Source: an uncultured Bacteroidales bacterium
GTDB lineage: Bacteria; Bacteroidota; Bacteroidia; Bacteroidales; Muribaculaceae
Assembly (NCBI GenBank): GCA_902776435.1
Contig: CACYQB010000012.1
Location: forward strand, 34,168-98,167
Length of the DNA stretch: 64,000 bases
Direction of reading: 5' to 3'
Positions 16,648 to 25,012 of this stretch are shown here, in pieces (position 1 is the stretch's first letter; each line of letters opens with the position of its first letter). The notes beneath the pieces are model-generated. The model was not told the DNA's origin, made no database searches, and worked only from the letters and a program-made list of their open reading frames with translations. Made by a program: the position numbers and the translations under genes.

Positions 16648-17643
16648 TCAGAGAGCCAATCTCAGGCCAATACCGTAATTACTGTTGGCAGGCGACAAGC
16701 CATTGCGGAACGACACCCTGCAGAACCATGCATCAAAGTACCAGTTGCCCCCACGATATACCCGTGTCGTTCCCGTTGAGGGCCCGGTGGGATCAGTCTG
16801 TTCACCGCTTACATAATCCCCGTACCAATCTTGACACCACTCATGAACATTGCCGCTCATATCATACAGTTGCAATTCGTTGGGTTCACGGGTGGCCACA
16901 GCATGGGTTCCATAATATCCTGAGCCACGCGACTCCCATGAGTCGTTAAAGGAATACCACGCGACCTCAGAGAGGGTATTGCCGCCAGCGTATTTATAAC
17001 CCTGGCTATCATTGCCACCACGTGCAGCAAATTCCCACTCCGCTTCAGTCGGCAACCTGAAATTCTGATTTGTCAAGTCATTCAGCATAGCGATAAATGC
17101 TTGGCAATCGTCCCAAGATACCCGTTCTACAGGAAGCTCACCCCCGTGGAAATAGCTGGGATTGCTGCCCATGACTGCGTTCCACAATTCTTGAGTGACC
17201 TCGGTCTGCCCAATGAGATAGGAGGTCAATGTCACCTGGTGAACAGGCTTTTCCCGGCTGCTGGCATCACTACCCTGCTCGGCTGTTGCGCCCATCGAGA
17301 ACGTTCCGCCCTCAACAGGCACCATAACAAAGTTGACACCGTTCACGGTGAATGTCTGCACGGGGTCCGCGGGCCATTCTCCGCCCAGGAGGTAGTCTAT
17401 CAACGATGTGACATCACTGATCGTCACATGGCCGTCACGGTTGACATCGGCACATGCCATACTCACAGATAACTCATCTCCACTCAATAGATAATCTATC
17501 AGCGCAGTGACGTCACTGATGGCCACATGACCATCTCCATTCACGTCACCACGAGTGTTGCCGCTCGCCCAGACCTGGAACGAGAGTGCCAGCACCATCA
17601 ATAGAGTAACCGCCCGACAATATTTTATTACGACACTTTTCAT
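16648..17643 (-). CDS. Exported protein with two dockerin-type repeats and a SUMF1/FGE-like domain
   Basis: 331 residues: signal peptide (to about 26), two Ca-binding dockerin-type repeats (GDVNGDGHVAISDVTALIDY and ADVNRDGHVTISDVTSLIDY), then a formylglycine-generating-enzyme-like domain (about 98-331; FRLPTEAEWEFAARGG, LYDMSGNVHEWCQDWYG, RVYRGGNWYF). In active FGEs two cysteines flank the final segment; here it reads GGNWYFDAWFCRVSFR, with only the second Cys, so it is probably not a sulfatase-maturing enzyme. It may be a binding or structural version. The gene start overlaps the 3' end of the UGSC gene by 98 bases. Confidence 0.8.
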   Translation of the reverse strand: MKSVVIKYCRAVTLLMVLALSFQVWASGNTRGDVNGDGHVAISDVTALIDYLLSGDELSVSMACADVNRDGHVTISDVTSLIDYLLGGEWPADPVQTFTVNGVNFVMVPVEGGTFSMGATAEQGSDASSREKPVHQVTLTSYLIGQTEVTQELWNAVMGSNPSYFHGGELPVERVSWDDCQAFIAMLNDLTNQNFRLPTEAEWEFAARGGNDSQGYKYAGGNTLSEVAWYSFNDSWESRGSGYYGTHAVATREPNELQLYDMSGNVHEWCQDWYGDYVSGEQTDPTGPSTGTTRVYRGGNWYFDAWFCRVSFRNGLSPANSNYGIGLRLAL

Positions 17644-19753
17644 CTCCTTGGCGAGTTAGAACGTAAAATTTTCGGGCGCTACGGGTGTTGTCATTACCAG
17701 TAGTCACCTCAATATTCACGCCGTCAAAGGGGGTTCCGCTCTCATGACCATTCAGATTATAATAGCGCACCCTTCTTTTTCCGTTAGCGTCTGCAGCAGG
17801 TGCTGGCTCGACATTTACCTCATCGACAGACGTGAGAACATCGATACCCGCGTCATCGATGGGCTCCAGATAGAACGATTGCAGGGGTTCATAGCCCTTC
17901 TCCTCCATCAGTGCGCCCCATGCTGCGGGCAATTCAACGGCAGCAGTGGACATAGCGCCTCCGGGCATGGTCTGAATCTTATTGCGGGAAGGATCACCTG
18001 TAACCAGGAAAGCAGTTTCGCCCTTGACCATCGTGGGGATTGTCATCATCTGAGCCGCGTCAGTGGCATACCACTCGGGCGTCGGCGTCATTTCGGCATT
18101 CTCCTCGTCGGTCAACTCCTCCATATATTCCTCCAGTGAGGTATGGTCTGGATTAATGGCACTGCCTGGGTTGGCATAGTAGTGGGCATAGGTGCGTTCA
18201 TACAGCGGACGACGAGCGTTTGCAATCAACTGGTCTTCGAGATTGTCAACAGTGCCATACTTATCCTTGAGAATGGCAGCGACCTCCTCGGTCATGAGGA
18301 TGGTACGGTGGGTGAATTGCACACCGCTGCCCAGAGCCAACTGGCAACGCTCGGTAATGTCCCATGCCAGCAACTGCATGATTTTTTCCCCATCGGTTGT
18401 TGCTGGTGGCATATTATTACCCCACAGCAGCGTAGAAGCCACCGTCACGGCGCTCTCGTTGAGGCCGATACCCTGGCGCACATGATAGGGGTTCCATCCC
18501 ACGCGCAGGCAGGCTTCGTCGTCTTCGGCAAGGCACCACGACACGGGATAGCCGAAGGTTCCCATGCGGTCCTGCTTCACATAATAGCCTGCCAGATTGA
18601 GCATGGCAAGATTCATGAATCTTCCGATGGCGACATTGGCCTGTTCATTGATCTGACCTTGCCCATGATCCAGACCCAACTGCCGTGCCACCGGGCCATT
18701 GACCCAGCAATAGGGAACCCAGGCGTGTGTACTTCCCAGCGTACGGCGGAACTCACCTGAGGTCATCGCCTTGGTCAAGGCAATCAGCAAGGGCATGTAC
18801 TCAGGCTTGCAACCGGCCATGACGCCATTGACGGCGACATGCCACACCAGGCTCTGGCGATAGGACGGCGACAGGACAGCAATCGTTCGGTCCCAGCGGT
18901 AGTCGGTGTATTTCATGAACTCCTCTACTCGTTCCATGGTGGGTGGTATGATGGGCAGGCCGTCACTCCACATCATATCGTTATAGAATTCATTGACCTC
19001 ATCAATCGTTCCGCTGAAGACAGGGGCCTGAGGATCGGCAGCCTCAGGATGGGAATTCTCATCAATCTCCTCCTGGGTAATCGGGTCGCATAGCATATCG
19101 AGAATCTGAGGCCACAGCACTTCGCGGGTGTTTTGCTTGAGTTCCTCCACAGTATGTGACGCGAAAGCACCCGGATAGACAGCGACGCGCAGCACCGGGA
19201 CACCGTTGTTATAGGCGGTAGTCTTGGCCTGCGTGTCAAAACCTGGGGCGGCAATCATCACCGACGGGATTCCGATATATTCGGCGGCAATGCAGTTGCC
19301 TGTCTCCTTGGGCGTACAGATACCACAGCCGCCGTTTCCCGAGATGACAGCATCCACACCATATTCCTGCAACCGCTCTTGGAAACGCTCGACCTGAGGC
19401 TTGCGTACACGAGGGCCAGGGAACAAGCCTGCTGAACCGATTTCGCTTAACACATAGACTGTTGCCGTGGGGAAATACTCCTGAATAAGCCTCTTGAGTT
19501 CATAGTGGGTGACACTAGCCATGAACGATCCGCCCACGAGGGCGATGGTCTTGCCTTCCAGGGTTTCCAATCGAGGCGCGAGTTCTATCATTTCTACTGA
19601 CGACTGCCCCACGGGGGACAACACGTCATAAGTTCCCACCGTCTCATCTCCCCCGCAGTCGCCACTGGGGTCACACGTCTGCCCCTGCGCAATAAAAGCC
19701 TGTGAGACAAGGCTCAATACCAATAACAATCGTTTGAATATCCTGTGATTCAT
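17546..19753 (-). CDS. Exported UGSC-family protein, Cys-containing version
   Basis: 735 residues with a signal peptide (to about 25). The first domain has ALVGGSFMASVTHYELKRLI and the motif SGNGGCGICTPKE, with Cys143-Gly-Ile-Cys146 where selenoprotein members carry UGSC. The second domain (about 265-600; MWSDGLPIIPPTMERVEEF, VNGVMAGCKPEYMPLLIA) matches the family's second part. Near the end VRYYNLNGHESG...GVNIEV resembles a Bacteroidetes C-terminal sorting tail. The final ~30 residues overlap the next gene and look foreign to that tail: removing one base in the AAAATTTT run at 17665-17672 would give a stop at 17656-17658. The reaction is unknown; redox chemistry is likely from the thiol pair. 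Confidence 0.75.
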   Translation of the reverse strand: MNHRIFKRLLLVLSLVSQAFIAQGQTCDPSGDCGGDETVGTYDVLSPVGQSSVEMIELAPRLETLEGKTIALVGGSFMASVTHYELKRLIQEYFPTATVYVLSEIGSAGLFPGPRVRKPQVERFQERLQEYGVDAVISGNGGCGICTPKETGNCIAAEYIGIPSVMIAAPGFDTQAKTTAYNNGVPVLRVAVYPGAFASHTVEELKQNTREVLWPQILDMLCDPITQEEIDENSHPEAADPQAPVFSGTIDEVNEFYNDMMWSDGLPIIPPTMERVEEFMKYTDYRWDRTIAVLSPSYRQSLVWHVAVNGVMAGCKPEYMPLLIALTKAMTSGEFRRTLGSTHAWVPYCWVNGPVARQLGLDHGQGQINEQANVAIGRFMNLAMLNLAGYYVKQDRMGTFGYPVSWCLAEDDEACLRVGWNPYHVRQGIGLNESAVTVASTLLWGNNMPPATTDGEKIMQLLAWDITERCQLALGSGVQFTHRTILMTEEVAAILKDKYGTVDNLEDQLIANARRPLYERTYAHYYANPGSAINPDHTSLEEYMEELTDEENAEMTPTPEWYATDAAQMMTIPTMVKGETAFLVTGDPSRNKIQTMPGGAMSTAAVELPAAWGALMEEKGYEPLQSFYLEPIDDAGIDVLTSVDEVNVEPAPAADANGKRRVRYYNLNGHESGTPFDGVNIEVTTGNDNTRSARKFYVLTRQGDEKCRNKILSGGYSIDGAGTLVPGLGERQHSW

Positions 19754-19861
19754 AATTTTGAAGTATTTTGAGGTTTTACAATCAAGAGATGCGCCAGAAG
19801 CCTAAAAGTTAAATCCTGAAAAGAAATTGTGCAAAATTAAGCAACCCGATTTAACTTTTTG

Positions 19862-19869
19862 TACTTTTG
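19862..19869 (+). promoter_or_regulatory. Possible -7 box of the sigma-factor operon
   Basis: TACTTTTG fits TAnnTTTG and would give a leader of about 50 bases before the sigma gene. No clear -33 TTG is present, which is compatible with an ECF-type or activated promoter. Confidence 0.45.
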
Positions 19870-19925
19870 GGCATCAATAATGCGAGTATGCGGGAGCATT
19901 AAAATCCAAGACAAATATATGTAGG

Positions 19926-20480
19926 ATGGCTATCAAGACCGATGACAACTCACTGCATCAGATGCTTACGGACCCTTCTCAACGCGAAGGGGGCTTCAGG
20001 ATGCTCATGAAGTTGTATGGCCATGCCCTCTATTGGCACATCCGCCGCATCGTCATCGGTCATGATGATGCCGAGGATGTCCTACAGGACACTTGCATCA
20101 GAGTCTTGAACAGCATCCACGCTTACAGGGGTGACGGATCACTGGCGACATGGCTCTACCGCATAGCCACTAACGAAGCCCTGCAGCATCTGCGGCGGCA
20201 GACACACCTGTTCCAGCACATTGACGCATTGAGTGATTCCCTTGTGGAAAAGCTTAAAGCCGAAGTCCCGCTTGACGGCAATGAACTGGAAATCATGTTC
20301 CAGAAGGCGCTGCTCACCTTGCCCACGCAGCAACGCATCGCCTTCAACCTGCGCTATTATGACGAATTGAGTTATGAGGAGATTGCCAGCATCACGGGTA
20401 AAACAGTGCAATCACTGAAGACTAATTATCATTATGCGGCCCAAAAGATTAAGAACTACATTAAAGAACAGACAACGTGA
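19926..20480 (+). CDS. ECF-type RNA polymerase sigma factor
   Basis: 184 residues. Region 2 (about 25-95) has GHDDAEDVLQDTCIRVLNSI and GSLATWLYRIATNEALQHLR. Region 4 (about 135-180) has LPTQQRIAFNLRYYDELSYE followed by an HTH (IASITGKTVQSLKTNYHYAA). It is followed with a 4-base overlap (GTGA) by a small membrane protein that is probably its anti-sigma, and then by a CpxP-like protein. This points to an envelope-stress regulon. The target promoters are not known. Confidence 0.9.
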   Translation: MAIKTDDNSLHQMLTDPSQREGGFRMLMKLYGHALYWHIRRIVIGHDDAEDVLQDTCIRVLNSIHAYRGDGSLATWLYRIATNEALQHLRRQTHLFQHIDALSDSLVEKLKAEVPLDGNELEIMFQKALLTLPTQQRIAFNLRYYDELSYEEIASITGKTVQSLKTNYHYAAQKIKNYIKEQTT

Positions 20481-20806
20481 ATAATGATTTCGATGACATA
20501 GGGAAAAGGATGCCTTTCCGGGAAACCGGGGACTATTTGGACAACCTGATTGATGGGGCGACCGAAAAGGCCATTACCCACCATGCCACGGCCAAGAGAA
20601 GCCTACATCGCATGTTGATGATAGCCTCGGCAGCCGCTGTGGCTCTGCTCATCATCGGCTCCGGGATAGCCCTTTTCAATGCAAGAAGCACTCATCAAGT
20701 GACGATGAACGACCAGGGACCATTGGATGAGTTCTTGAACACATTAAGCGATGAGGAGGCAGCCCAGTTGACCTTCTATGAATTGGAAGAAATCCCAGAA
20801 TACTAA
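20477..20806 (+). CDS. Small membrane protein, probable anti-sigma factor
   Basis: 109 residues starting at a GTG that overlaps the sigma stop (GTGA). An N-terminal acidic cytosolic part of about 45 residues is followed by one membrane helix (MLMIASAAAVALLIIGSGIALF, about 47-68) and a short acidic outer part (EFLNTLSDEEAAQLTFYELEE). No zinc-binding anti-sigma motif (HxxxCxxC) is seen. The role is inferred from position and topology. Confidence 0.6.
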   Translation: MNNDFDDIGKRMPFRETGDYLDNLIDGATEKAITHHATAKRSLHRMLMIASAAAVALLIIGSGIALFNARSTHQVTMNDQGPLDEFLNTLSDEEAAQLTFYELEEIPEY

Positions 20807-20827
20807 CCAAAAATTCAGAATCAGACG

Positions 20828-21259
20828 ATGAAAAAGATCATGATATTGATGGTTCTCGTGCTCCTTGGCCTTACCGCCACGGCAAACGAAGACAATAACA
20901 ACTCTCTCAATGAGAGGCTGTATCAAGCCAAGGTACGTGAACTCGTTTATCGGCTGCACATCACCGCCGACCAGCAAAAGAAGTTTGAGCCCATCTATCG
21001 CAGTTACTGCGAAGAAATGAGTGCCCTGTGGGCTAGCCGCAAACGCCCCATCAAGCCCAGTACCAGCGGCGATGCCGCAGCCATGGCCAAGCGCAAGATG
21101 GAAATGCAGCAGCAGGCTCAGGGCATCAGAATGAAGTATATAGACAAATTGGCGACCGTGCTTAATGCGGAGCAGGTCGGCCGCTTCTTTGAAGTGGAAA
21201 GCATCATCCAGAAGAAACTCAAGGAAAAGCATGACAAACATGCAGCCACAATGCACTAG
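20828..21259 (+). CDS. CpxP/Spy-like periplasmic protein
   Basis: 143 residues with a signal peptide (to about 20) and a mostly helical, strongly charged body. The pair LHITADQQKKFEPIYRSYCE and YIDKLATVLNAEQVGRFFEV resembles the LTxxQ repeats of the Spy/CpxP group (here the second is LNAEQ). Such proteins protect or sense periplasmic protein damage or metals. Third gene of the sigma operon, 21 bases after the anti-sigma-like gene. No terminator was seen after it. Confidence 0.65.
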   Translation: MKKIMILMVLVLLGLTATANEDNNNSLNERLYQAKVRELVYRLHITADQQKKFEPIYRSYCEEMSALWASRKRPIKPSTSGDAAAMAKRKMEMQQQAQGIRMKYIDKLATVLNAEQVGRFFEVESIIQKKLKEKHDKHAATMH

Positions 21260-21402
21260 ACTCCATCACACCATCATCATAACCGCTATTATTGCACTCA
21301 TCTAAGAACACCCCTTGTGATGGGTTGAAACACGCTATATAAATCTGTTTTTATTTCTCAAAAAAAATGGCCGGTTTCACACAAATTACATGAAAAATTC
21401 AC

Positions 21403-21410
21403 TATCTTTG
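21403..21410 (+). promoter_or_regulatory. Promoter (-7 box) of the fused oxidoreductase gene
   Basis: TATCTTTG followed by TGCA is a strong -7 match and leaves an untranslated leader of about 80 bases. The -33 element is unclear. Confidence 0.6.
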
Positions 21411-21496
21411 TGCACATTTAGGATTTTCGTTAGCCTCCCATCGAGGTTAAATAGCTGAGTCATAAACAATAAACATCATAAACCAATCATTACATT

Positions 21497-24400
21497 ATGT
21501 ATAAAATTGAAAATCATCCTATTATTGACCTTCCAAAAGAAGAATACGTAGAATTCCAATTTGAAGGGAGAACCGTTCGCGGTCAGAAAGGCAAAACCAT
21601 TGCCGCCGCCCTTCATCAGGCTGGATTTATTGTTCATAGCCACAGCACCACGGGCCGTAACCGTAGCCTGGAGTGCGGCATCGGCAAGTGCGGTGCCTGC
21701 GAAATGCTCGTTGACGGTCAGATTCGCCGCATCTGTATCACCAGCGTTGACGGCGTGAAAGAGGTGCGTGAGATTTCCAAGGATTACATGCCCGAGGGCA
21801 AAACCCGTGAGGCCCACGAGACCAAGATTTACAAGACCACGGTTGCCATCATCGGTGGCGGCCCCGCCGGACTGGCTTGCCGCGAGCAACTCACCGCAAT
21901 GGGAATTCCCAACATTGTAGTGGACAACAACGCTACCGAGGGTGGTCAGTTCAATATGCAGACCCACCAATTCTTCTTCTTTGAGAAGGAGCAGAAGTTT
22001 GGTGGTATGCGCGGTTTTGACATTGCCAAAACGCTTGCTGGCGACAACCATGACGGCATCCTGCTCAACAACACTGTGTGGGACTTGCTCGAAGGCCGCC
22101 GCATCGCACTGAAAAATATCGTCACCCAGGAGGTGAGCTACATCGACGCCGACCATCTGGTAGTGGCCACGGGTGCCGTTCCATTCATGCCCGTGTTTGA
22201 GAACGATGACGTGCCCGGTGTTTACACTGCTGCCGTTTTCCAGAAAATGATGAACCAGGAGCACACCCTGTTGGGTAAACGCGTGCTCACCGTGGGTGCC
22301 GGCAACATCGGCTACCTCACCAGTTATCAGGCCATGCAGGCAGGTGCTTCAATCAAGGCCATCATCGAGGGCATGGACCACGAGGGTGGTTTCCCCGTAC
22401 AGGCCAACCGCGTTCGCCGTCTGGGCATCCCCATCATGACTTCACACGTGCTCATCCGCGCCATCCCCAACGAGGATTACACGGGCGTTACCGGTGCGGT
22501 GATTGCCGAGTGCAAGAATTTCCAGCCCATCCCTGGCACCGAGCGTGTGATTGACGACATCGACATCATCAACATCTGCACAGGTCTGATTCCCGACAAC
22601 CAACTGCTCGTAAAGGGCCGTTCAGTCTTTGGCCGCAATGTCTATGGTGCCGGCGATGCCGTTCGCATCGGTGAGGGCACCAGCGCCGTGCTGCGTGGCA
22701 AGCAGGTGGCCTATGAGGTGGCTCAGGAACTGGGCATCCGCTTCCCCTATGAAGACTATCTGGAAGTTTCCCGCCAGTATATCGACTCTCAGCAGCGTCC
22801 AGTGCGTCTGCTCGATAAGCCTAACACCCCCACCGAGGAGCGCATGGCCCTGAAGCCCTATGTGCAGATCAACTGCCTCTACGGCTTCGCCTGCAACCCC
22901 TGTACCTTTGCTTGTCCGCAGGGTGCTATCACCAAGCCCACCACCTCGTCGGTACCGGTGGTTGATTATGACAAGTGTATCGGCTGTATGCAGTGTGTGA
23001 ACCACTGCCCCGGCCTAGCCATCTTCGGCTACGACAAGCGCAAGAACGTGGTGTTCCTGCCCGTAGAATATGAGGTAGAAGAAGGCAAAGAGGTATTCCT
23101 CGTGGATGACAATGGCGCCAAGGTGGGCGAAGGCATCATCGAGAAAGTCCTCAAGAAAGACAACAAGACCAATGTGGCCCGCGTTCAGGCCACCCAGGCA
23201 GATGACTTGAACCAAGTGAAGGGCTTCATCATCAAGGAGCGTTATCCCGAGCCTCTGAACCTGCGTCCTCTCACCAACCCCGAGGAAGGCAAGTCGTTTG
23301 TTTGCCACTGTGAGGATGTGGACGTGAAGACTCTGCTGGCTCTTGTGGGTGACCGCAAGTATATCTCGGTAGACGAACTCAAGCATACCACCCGCATGGG
23401 TATGGGTCCCTGCCGCGGCAAGCGCTGCGTGTCGCGCGCCAAGCAGATCCTGCGTGCCCACGGCATCGAAGTGACTGGCGACAGCACACCGCGTGCACCG
23501 TTGGCCAACCAGGTCACGCTGGGCGATGTGTACAATGGTGAGGCTAAGGAAACCTTCGTGTTTGAGCACGGCTCTATCATCGAGAAGGCCGAGACCGAAA
23601 TCATCGTCGCTGGCGGTGGTATGGCCGGTAGTGCGGCATTCCGTTACTTTGCCGAGGCCGGCAAGCGCGTTGTCCTGGTCAACTACGACCGCGGTTCAAC
23701 GTGGCGCTGCATTGGCGGTGGACGTCCCGCATTCTCCAATCCCGACATCAGCGACATCGCCATGCACAACCTGGAAATCTTCCGTGACGACCAGCAGCAT
23801 CGCAACATCGACCTGAAGATGACTCGCTATGTCAACCTCGTGCACGACGACGCCACCTATCGCTCCCTCGATGCCTCTCGCGCCTGGAGCGAGGCCTATA
23901 TGATTGACCGCAAGGACTTCACCAAGGTCATCTCGCCTTATTGGAATCCCAACGATAACATCTACAGCCACGCTTTGATTTCCGAAAACTGCTGGCAGGC
24001 TACTCCCGGACGCACCATCGAGTATGTGCGCACCGTGGGTAAGCAGCATGGCGGTGAGGTGCTCGAAGACTGCGAGGTGCTGAGCGTACAGCGCGTTGGT
24101 GACAAATACCGCGTACTGGTGCGCCGCCACGATAAGCACTACGTGGAATATACCTGCGACCACTTTGTCAACGCCATGGGTTGGGGTTCTGAGAAGTTTG
24201 CCGACATGCTCGGTATCGACACCCAACTCTATCCTGTCAAGCACCAGGCATTCATCACCCGCCGTCTGCCCAACATGGGTGTCAACGGCGACTCGCTCGA
24301 CATGATTATCGACCGCCGTCACTACAAGGGATTCAACGCCGTTTACGGCCAGCAGTTCCTGCACACCGGTCAGATCATTGGCTGCGCTTCACCCGACTGC

Positions 24401-24718
24401 GACGCTTACGAGGCACGCCAGAATCTGAAGTACAACAGTCAGGCCTTCCTCAAGATTGTGAGCGAGATGTTTGCCCAGTGGATACCCAACCTGGCATCCG
24501 TCGGCTTCCATGCCGTATGGGCGGGCTACTACATCGAGCCGCGTTACATCATCGATCCTGAAGTGGGCTTGCTCACTGGTCTGCGTGGCCACGGTTTCAT
24601 GCTCGGCCAATACCTGGCGAAGCTCTATGTGGATAAATATCTGGGTAAGCCTGTTCCTGCTTATATGAAGGATCTCGCCATCGGAGGCAAGGGCCTCAGC
24701 GAGAACGCCTTCCAGTAA
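21497..24718 (+). CDS. HcnA-HcnB-HcnC-like fused amino-acid dehydrogenase type flavoprotein
   Basis: 1073 residues that join parts usually encoded by separate genes. A [2Fe-2S] domain has Cys60, Cys65, Cys68 and Cys80. A FAD/NAD Rossmann oxidoreductase follows (GGGPAG at 120-125; VGAGNIGY; VYGAGDAV). Next come two ferredoxin motifs (C466-x2-C469-x3-C473 and C494-x2-C497-x2-C500-x3-C504), a BFD-type cluster (C603, C605, C639, C644), and a GlpO/DAO-type FAD domain (GGGMAG at 706-711) to the end. No signal peptide. Relatives with this part list include HcnABC cyanide synthase and proline, hydroxyproline or opine dehydrogenases, which oxidise an amine. The true substrate is unknown. Transcribed alone between its own promoter and terminator. 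Confidence 0.85.
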   Translation: MYKIENHPIIDLPKEEYVEFQFEGRTVRGQKGKTIAAALHQAGFIVHSHSTTGRNRSLECGIGKCGACEMLVDGQIRRICITSVDGVKEVREISKDYMPEGKTREAHETKIYKTTVAIIGGGPAGLACREQLTAMGIPNIVVDNNATEGGQFNMQTHQFFFFEKEQKFGGMRGFDIAKTLAGDNHDGILLNNTVWDLLEGRRIALKNIVTQEVSYIDADHLVVATGAVPFMPVFENDDVPGVYTAAVFQKMMNQEHTLLGKRVLTVGAGNIGYLTSYQAMQAGASIKAIIEGMDHEGGFPVQANRVRRLGIPIMTSHVLIRAIPNEDYTGVTGAVIAECKNFQPIPGTERVIDDIDIINICTGLIPDNQLLVKGRSVFGRNVYGAGDAVRIGEGTSAVLRGKQVAYEVAQELGIRFPYEDYLEVSRQYIDSQQRPVRLLDKPNTPTEERMALKPYVQINCLYGFACNPCTFACPQGAITKPTTSSVPVVDYDKCIGCMQCVNHCPGLAIFGYDKRKNVVFLPVEYEVEEGKEVFLVDDNGAKVGEGIIEKVLKKDNKTNVARVQATQADDLNQVKGFIIKERYPEPLNLRPLTNPEEGKSFVCHCEDVDVKTLLALVGDRKYISVDELKHTTRMGMGPCRGKRCVSRAKQILRAHGIEVTGDSTPRAPLANQVTLGDVYNGEAKETFVFEHGSIIEKAETEIIVAGGGMAGSAAFRYFAEAGKRVVLVNYDRGSTWRCIGGGRPAFSNPDISDIAMHNLEIFRDDQQHRNIDLKMTRYVNLVHDDATYRSLDASRAWSEAYMIDRKDFTKVISPYWNPNDNIYSHALISENCWQATPGRTIEYVRTVGKQHGGEVLEDCEVLSVQRVGDKYRVLVRRHDKHYVEYTCDHFVNAMGWGSEKFADMLGIDTQLYPVKHQAFITRRLPNMGVNGDSLDMIIDRRHYKGFNAVYGQQFLHTGQIIGCASPDCDAYEARQNLKYNSQAFLKIVSEMFAQWIPNLASVGFHAVWAGYYIEPRYIIDPEVGLLTGLRGHGFMLGQYLAKLYVDKYLGKPVPAYMKDLAIGGKGLSENAFQ

Positions 24719-24742
24719 TCAAGCGCCCTCAAACCTAAACTA

Positions 24743-24784
24743 TAGTGCCCCTGGTAGTTGGTCCAAAGACTACCAGGGGCACTA
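24743..24784 (+). terminator. Strong hairpin terminator
   Basis: A perfect 16-bp stem (24743-24758 and 24769-24784) with a 10-base loop, 25 bases after the oxidoreductase stop. No long T run follows. Confidence 0.75.
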
Positions 24785-24786
24785 CG

Positions 24787-24875
24787 TTAACGTGAATTCG
24801 ACGAAAATAAACTACTGACCATCAACTCCCCCTCTTGGATAAGAGGGGGCCGGGGGGCGTCGATGCCACCGAAGG
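24787..24875. repeat. Half-copy of the CCCCCTC repeat family
   Basis: TTAACGTGAATTCGACGAAAA, a spacer, the hairpin CTCCCCCTCTTGGATAAGAG and the core GGCGTCGATGCC match the complement of 5896-5811 along about 90 bases, with small substitutions. Confidence 0.7.
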
Positions 24876-24890
24876 CATACATCAACTCGA

Positions 24891-25010
24891 GCTGTGCCAT
24901 AATTCATCTGCTGCAAGTTGAATTGCGGTTCGCGCGAAAAAAAATGATTTTGTTTAATTTCTCGGCCGTTAGGCCGATTAAAAAACCAAAGTCTTATTAT
25001 GACACTGCTT
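24891..25010. repeat. CGGCC-hairpin repeat element, copy 1
   Basis: About 120 bases with imperfect inverted ends (GCTGTGCCATAAT and ATTATGACACTGC), an AAGTTGAAT-GCGGTTCGCGCG segment, and a hairpin TTTAATTTCTCGGCCGTTAG followed by GCCGATTAAA. It ends 2 bases before the stop codon of the winged-helix gene, so it would form that gene's 3' untranslated region. Related to 26085-26242. Confidence 0.7.
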
Positions 25011-25012
25011 CA

